Positions 23,470-27,034 of a stretch of DNA of 27,034 nt are shown one piece after another (the stretch's first letter is position 1; each line of letters opens with the position of its first letter). The DNA is from Lachnospiraceae bacterium UBA7199 (GTDB lineage Bacteria; Bacillota; Clostridia; Lachnospirales; Lachnospiraceae): assembly GCA_002490775.1 (NCBI GenBank), contig DKUR01000036.1, positions 1 to 27,034 of the forward strand, written 5' to 3'. Under the pieces are notes generated by a model. That model worked only from the letters and a program-made list of their open reading frames with translations, was not told the DNA's origin and did not search any database. A program made the position numbers and the translations under genes.

Positions 23470-25200
23470 ATGGAAAGCAGATTTAGCTTTTTGAAGGACT
23501 TTAATGGAAGAAGGCATCTTGAAGAGGTATATGAGGATAATGCGTTGATGCTTTATGCTTTGCAACTAAGATTCGATATAGAAGACATTGATTCTGTTGC
23601 TGCTGAGGCGTTGACGGATGGACCTGACGATAAAAAGTGTGATTTGATTTTTGTAGAACGAGAACTTGGAATAGCAGTAGTTGCACAGGCATACAATAAG
23701 CAAAATCCTCAAATTACTGATTTGGCGAAGGAAAATAAGGCAAGTGATTTGAATACAGCGGCGGCATGGGTATTCTCCGATGAGAGTAATAAGGTTCCTA
23801 ATACTATAAAAGATGCGGTTATTGATTTACAAGAGGCGATTAAAGAACAGACCGTTTCAACAGTTTATTTTTGGTATGTACATAATTTGGACGAAAATAA
23901 TAATCCCAAAATTGAAACTGAAATGCGTATGCTACAAGCACAAGTTCAAGCTGCGGTAGATAGTAAATATCCTAATGAAGAATTGCGAATCAGTACTTTA
24001 GAAGTGGGATTAAATACAATTCAGAAATGGTTTGAAAATTCCACTAGAAGAATTTTAATTGAAAATGATTTTATAGTTGATTGTAAAAATGGCTTCGAGT
24101 TAGAAACAGAAGGCTGGAGAGCTTTTGTAACGGCGGTGTCTGGCAAATGGTTGAGACAGCTTTATTTGGATAAAGGGGACGATTTGTTTTCTGGTAATCC
24201 AAGGAATTATCTCGGAAGAGGAAAAAGAAAAAATATTAATAGTGGAATAATTGATTCTGTTCAGAGTGAACCAGATAATTTTTGGGTATATAACAATGGA
24301 GTTACAGCTCTTGTCAATAACTTCGATTATAAAGAAAAAAAATTAACAATTAAAGGCATCACCATTATTAACGGTGCTCAGACTACGGGAGCAATAAGTG
24401 AGCCGGAAAAAGTTGATAAAGATTTCTATATTCCCTGTAGATTTATTGTATGTAGCGATAAAACGATAATTGGATCGATTATCAATAATAACAATAAGCA
24501 AAATGAAATATTGCCATCTGATTTACGAAGCAATGATAAACAGCAGGAAAGATTACGTAAAGAATTTAAGAAGTATCCGACATTATCATATAATGGCGGT
24601 AGACGAGATGGTAAGATTATCAAGAATAAAGTTGTATTTGATCCTTATTTAGTTGCGCAAACAGTAATGGCTTATCATGGAGATTGTGTAACGGCTTATA
24701 ATGGGAAAAAGCGTATTTGGGATGATGACAAGCTTTATACTCAAGTGTTTGTAGATCAGTTAAGTTCAGAGCATATCATTTTCATATACTCTTTGTCGAA
24801 GGCTTTAGATGAATTTAAAAACAAATTGCGTAATAAGAAAGAACAAAGAACTGCGACAGAGAATAAGCAGATGGAATTCTTGTCTAAGCGTGGTTCAAAG
24901 ATGCTTATAATTGCTACAGTTTCTGAATGCTTGGAAGATCTGATGGGAGAAAAAATAAGCGATAAATGGAAATTGAAATTTAAGGACAGTACTAACTTTG
25001 ATGTGCTTTTACAAAGATGGGAACAAATTATTAGTACAATTATTGCTTTTAGTAATAATTTGGATCCAGCTTTACAAGGCGGATTGAAAAACAAGGAAGT
25101 TGTAAATAATCAAATTCAAGCAGTTAAAAATATTGTAGCTTCGGTACAACCAATGCTATCATCTCAGTTGAAACCAGTTATTGATGAAATGGAGGGGTAA
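23470..25200 (+). CDS. AIPR-family abortive phage infection protein
   Basis: 576 residues. The AIPR (PF10592) hallmarks are clear: 'DNFWVYNNGVTAL' (269-281) and 'ITIINGAQTTGAI' (297-309), then 'INNNNKQNEILPSDLRSND'. The N-terminal region has a Mrr-like nuclease outline ('DGPDDKKCDLIFVERELGIAVVAQAYNKQ' region, residues 50-78) with D58 and Q73, but Tyr stands where the PD-(D/E)XK lysine is expected. Family members are tied to abortive infection and often sit beside restriction-modification genes, as here. GGGAGG at 23451-23456 is somewhat far (13 bases) from the ATG, but no better start is present. It follows the methyltransferase remnant by 18 bases and is followed after 6 bases by a zinc-ribbon gene. 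Target and trigger are unknown. Confidence 0.85.
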   Translation: MESRFSFLKDFNGRRHLEEVYEDNALMLYALQLRFDIEDIDSVAAEALTDGPDDKKCDLIFVERELGIAVVAQAYNKQNPQITDLAKENKASDLNTAAAWVFSDESNKVPNTIKDAVIDLQEAIKEQTVSTVYFWYVHNLDENNNPKIETEMRMLQAQVQAAVDSKYPNEELRISTLEVGLNTIQKWFENSTRRILIENDFIVDCKNGFELETEGWRAFVTAVSGKWLRQLYLDKGDDLFSGNPRNYLGRGKRKNINSGIIDSVQSEPDNFWVYNNGVTALVNNFDYKEKKLTIKGITIINGAQTTGAISEPEKVDKDFYIPCRFIVCSDKTIIGSIINNNNKQNEILPSDLRSNDKQQERLRKEFKKYPTLSYNGGRRDGKIIKNKVVFDPYLVAQTVMAYHGDCVTAYNGKKRIWDDDKLYTQVFVDQLSSEHIIFIYSLSKALDEFKNKLRNKKEQRTATENKQMEFLSKRGSKMLIIATVSECLEDLMGEKISDKWKLKFKDSTNFDVLLQRWEQIISTIIAFSNNLDPALQGGLKNKEVVNNQIQAVKNIVASVQPMLSSQLKPVIDEMEG

Positions 25201-25206
25201 TGCTGT

Positions 25207-25380
25207 ATGAATAATGAAAAACCAATTTTACAGACAAATGGGTATAATGGAAGTGAACCTACAAGAATATGCCCTCACTGTGGAGAAGAAAAACCTTTGA
25301 GCGATTTCGGATTTAGAAACATGGGAAATGGAGAAATACGTAATCAATCATGGTGCAAAGAATGTCGTAGTAATGACTGA
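25207..25380 (+). CDS. Small zinc-ribbon protein downstream of AIPR (57 aa)
   Basis: 57 residues: MNNEKPILQTNGYNGSEPTR, then 'ICPHCGEEKPLSDFGFR' and 'SWCKECRSND' at the end. The two CX2C knuckles (CPHC and CKEC, about 27 residues apart) with 'KPLSDF' between them make a classical small zinc ribbon, like the short zinc-binding modules placed next to HNH nucleases. GGAGGGG at the end of the AIPR gene gives a ribosome binding site 8-9 bases before ATG 25207, only 6 bases after the AIPR stop. This spacing suggests one message and a shared role, perhaps nucleic acid binding or partner recognition. Function is not known. Confidence 0.75.
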   Translation: MNNEKPILQTNGYNGSEPTRICPHCGEEKPLSDFGFRNMGNGEIRNQSWCKECRSND

Positions 25381-25597
25381 ATTAGGCTATAAAATGTCTG
25401 CTAAAACTTTGTGATAGCTTTAAAATACGTGGAATATTTATATCATATATGCAAACAGAAAGATTACTTGCATACAATATATAGTTGTTGGCAGGTAGTT
25501 TGAATAATAAGAAATGGTGTTCTGGCGTAAAGGGTAAGAAAATGATGTGGAAAATTTTAGGGGAACACTGATTAACTAGTATTATATAAAATAAGTA
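25381..25597. other. Gap between the defence genes and the insertion sequence
   Basis: 217 AT-rich bases without a coding frame. It contains a short inverted repeat (ATATGCAA near 25447 with TTGCATA near 25470) and GTGTTC/GAACAC at 25517-25522 and 25563-25568, which could be a remnant of an older element, but neither is strong. It ends in the TA dinucleotide that borders the IS. Confidence 0.35.
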
Positions 25598-25606
25598 ACT
25601 GACACA
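25598..25606 (+). repeat. Left terminal inverted repeat of the IS630 element
   Basis: ACTGACACA, preceded by TA; inverse of 26824-26832. It also overlaps the -35 of the transposase promoter. Confidence 0.75.
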
Positions 25607-25627
25607 AATATGTTTTTGGTGTATAAT
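25599..25627 (+). promoter_or_regulatory. Transposase promoter within the IS left end
   Basis: CTGACA (25599-25604), 17-base spacer, perfect TATAAT (25622-25627). The -35 lies inside the terminal repeat, so transposase binding to the end could repress its own gene. Confidence 0.7.
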
Positions 25628-25659
25628 AGAGTTACCAAATATACTGGAGGACTCCCATT

Positions 25660-26823
25660 ATGCCAAGAAAAACTGAGAAATTACAACTTCGTGAAGGAGA
25701 TTATGAATATCTCCGCTCACTTATCAAGCAAAGGACTATACAGGCGCAGGTGGTCATTCGTGCACATATACTTCTGGACAGGGCTAATGGTATATCCATA
25801 CGGGAAATTGCGTCTATTTATGATTTAAGTACTAATACCGTCCGCCTTTGCATTGATAAATATATCAGTGGCGGAACTGACCGTGCTCTCTTTGATGAAC
25901 AAAGAGCAGGACGTCCGGTTGAAATTACTGATGATGCAAAATCATGGATCTTCAATCTGGCCTGCCAAAAACCATGTGAATTAGGTTATTCCGCTGAACT
26001 ATGGACTTTGTCAGCCCTGCATAAACACATATGTGCCAATGCAGAGGCAGCCGGATATCCACGTCTCGCTACAGTAACTAAGCCATATATTCAAAAACTG
26101 CTTCAAACATCGGATATCAAACCTTTCAAGATCAAATACTATCTGGAAAAAAGAGACCCTGATTTTGAACAGAAAATGCACGATATCCTTGTGGTATATA
26201 AGCAGGTATCTCTGCAGTTCGATGAGAACGGAAATATCATCATTCCGGCGGACGGTATTAAAACAATAACTTTGTCTTACGATGAAAAGCCGGGGATTCA
26301 GGCAGTCGGAAACACCTGCCCTGACCGTAATCCATCATTAAAACATGGTTTTGTATCTCGTGATAGTGAATATGTACGGTATGGTACATTATCATTGCTT
26401 GCTGCAATTGACCTGCTTACAGGTGAAGCAATCCCGCTTGTAAGTGAAACACACAAAAGTTCTGATTTTGTTGCATTTTTGAAAAAGCTGGATAAGCATT
26501 ATCCGAAACAGGATAAAATTCGGATCATTCTGGATAACCACTCAGCACATACCTCAAAGGAGACACGAAATTTTCTTGCAACAATGCCGGAAGGGAGATT
26601 TGAGTTTGTATTTACTCCCAAACATGGTTCCTGGCTGAATATGATTGAAAGCTTCTTCAGCAAGCTGACAAAACAGATGCTGCGGGGCATCCGCGTGAAT
26701 TCCAAGGAAGAACTGGCAGAACGGATTTATCAGTATTTTAACGAAGTAAACCAAGAGCCAGTAGTCTACCATTGGACCTATAAACTCGATGAAGTTTCCG
26801 ATATTGAGACAGTAAGCAATTAA
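25660..26823 (+). CDS. IS630-family transposase
   Basis: 387 residues. N-terminal helix-turn-helix ('GISIREIASIYDLSTNTVRL', residues 44-63) for binding the element ends, followed by a linker ending 'DEQRAGRP', and a DDE catalytic domain with D208 in 'LSYDEKPG', D292 in 'ILDNHSAHTS' and E330 in 'PKHGSWLNMIE', all typical of IS630. A 'MLRGIRVNSKEELAERIYQYFNEVN' tail follows. GGAGG lies just upstream of the ATG. The gene is a single uninterrupted frame, unlike many IS630 copies that need a frameshift, and somewhat longer than the usual 340-350. All catalytic residues are present, so the element could be active. Confidence 0.95.
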   Translation: MPRKTEKLQLREGDYEYLRSLIKQRTIQAQVVIRAHILLDRANGISIREIASIYDLSTNTVRLCIDKYISGGTDRALFDEQRAGRPVEITDDAKSWIFNLACQKPCELGYSAELWTLSALHKHICANAEAAGYPRLATVTKPYIQKLLQTSDIKPFKIKYYLEKRDPDFEQKMHDILVVYKQVSLQFDENGNIIIPADGIKTITLSYDEKPGIQAVGNTCPDRNPSLKHGFVSRDSEYVRYGTLSLLAAIDLLTGEAIPLVSETHKSSDFVAFLKKLDKHYPKQDKIRIILDNHSAHTSKETRNFLATMPEGRFEFVFTPKHGSWLNMIESFFSKLTKQMLRGIRVNSKEELAERIYQYFNEVNQEPVVYHWTYKLDEVSDIETVSN

Positions 26824-26832
26824 TGTGTCAGT
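26824..26832 (-). repeat. Right terminal inverted repeat of the IS630 element
   Basis: TGTGTCAGT, followed by TA; exact inverse of 25598-25606. Confidence 0.75.
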
Positions 26833-27034
26833 TATTAAATATTCAATGTACTAGCCTTACACTTAGCATTTCCCTAGAAATCATAAAGGATATGCTTAGG
26901 GAGTGTAAGACTAAATTCAGTATAAATGTGAAATTTTTTTATTCGAGGTTTACAAAAAATGTAACAGTTCAGCCTTCCGATCGGATTAACCAGCATTGCA
27001 CCGGCTAAAATGAGGCTGTAAATAATCTTGTGTC
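26833..27034. other. Window end beyond the IS: inverted repeat and a possible partial minus-strand frame
   Basis: TAGCCTTACACT (26852-26863) pairs with AGTGTAAGACTA (26902-26913) with one mismatch, and the arms continue imperfectly (TAGCAT with ATGCTTA), giving a long hairpin with unknown role. On the minus strand a frame is open from the window edge (27032) to TAG at 26874-26876; it reads KIIYSLILAGAMLVNPIGR, which looks like a signal peptide core, then unremarkable residues. Its start would lie outside the window. No gene is called firmly. Confidence 0.3.

Larger units (their letters stand above)
25598..26832 (+). mobile_element. IS630-family insertion sequence, complete
   Basis: About 1235 bases with a single intact transposase gene. 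The ends are ACTGACACA (25598-25606) and TGTGTCAGT (26824-26832), a perfect 9-bp inverted repeat, each bordered outside by TA (25596-25597 and 26833-26834), as expected for IS630/Tc1-mariner elements that duplicate a TA target. The right repeat begins directly after the transposase stop. The element sits at the right border of the defence genes. Confidence 0.85.

Noticed and set aside
25517..25568. GTGTTC...GAACAC as ends of a small element
   Set aside because: Only 6 bases match, with no further terminal similarity or target duplication.
26823..27008. 61-codon plus-strand frame after the IS transposase
   Set aside because: Starts inside the IS stop/terminal repeat with no ribosome binding site and has no recognisable content.
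1..27034. CRISPR array, tRNA, rRNA
   Set aside because: No regularly spaced direct repeats of CRISPR type and no tRNA or rRNA signature sequence was seen on either strand by eye.

Overview
The window looks like a Lachnospiraceae-type (Clostridia) chromosome segment. The reasons are moderate-to-low GC, strong AGGAGG-type ribosome binding sites, and a gene mix typical of that family (COG4586/4587/3694-type ABC exporter, Rpn-family nuclease, DUF5721 next to trpS, Ktr-type K+ uptake, a RACo-like DUF4445 protein, DUF1015). This is inferred from protein resemblance only; no rRNA or tRNA gene is present to confirm it.

Layout. (1) 1-4550: right end of a prophage or prophage remnant. It holds a RhiA-like protein, a GLUG-repeat/holin fusion, a two-domain amidase-glucosaminidase endolysin, and a separately promoted SIR2-like gene closed by a 16-bp-stem terminator. 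(2) 4590-9675: host genes. These are a small hypothetical protein, an AraC/GyrI-type regulator with a strong internal start site, a three-gene ABC-2 exporter operon on the minus strand, and an Rpn-family PD-(D/E)XK nuclease. (3) 10073-20247: core metabolism and transport. This holds a charged coiled-coil protein, DUF5721 and trpS (minus, overlapping), ktrB-ktrA-DUF2752 (plus, tightly packed), a COG1092-type methyltransferase (minus), a RACo-like ASKHA protein, proB, and DUF1015 (minus). (4) 20531-25380: an AT-rich defence island. It has a Dam/D12-class adenine methyltransferase overlapping a PD-(D/E)XK restriction endonuclease, a second DNA methyltransferase destroyed by stops and frameshifts, an AIPR-family abortive-infection protein, and a 57-residue zinc-ribbon protein. 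(5) 25598-26832: an intact IS630-family insertion sequence bounded by TA dinucleotides, then about 200 bases of unassigned sequence.

How the genes work together. The lysis cassette supplies membrane permeabilisation and cell wall cutting. The SIR2 gene next to it has the NAD-binding and catalytic residues of SIR2 NADases and its own promoter, which fits a phage-carried 'moron' acting against competing phages. The second island would combine restriction-modification with an abortive-infection protein. The decayed methyltransferase shows that this island has been rearranged or partly lost. No CRISPR array, tRNA or rRNA was seen. Several gene starts were moved from the longest possible reading frame to the codon that has a Shine-Dalgarno sequence; each case is noted.
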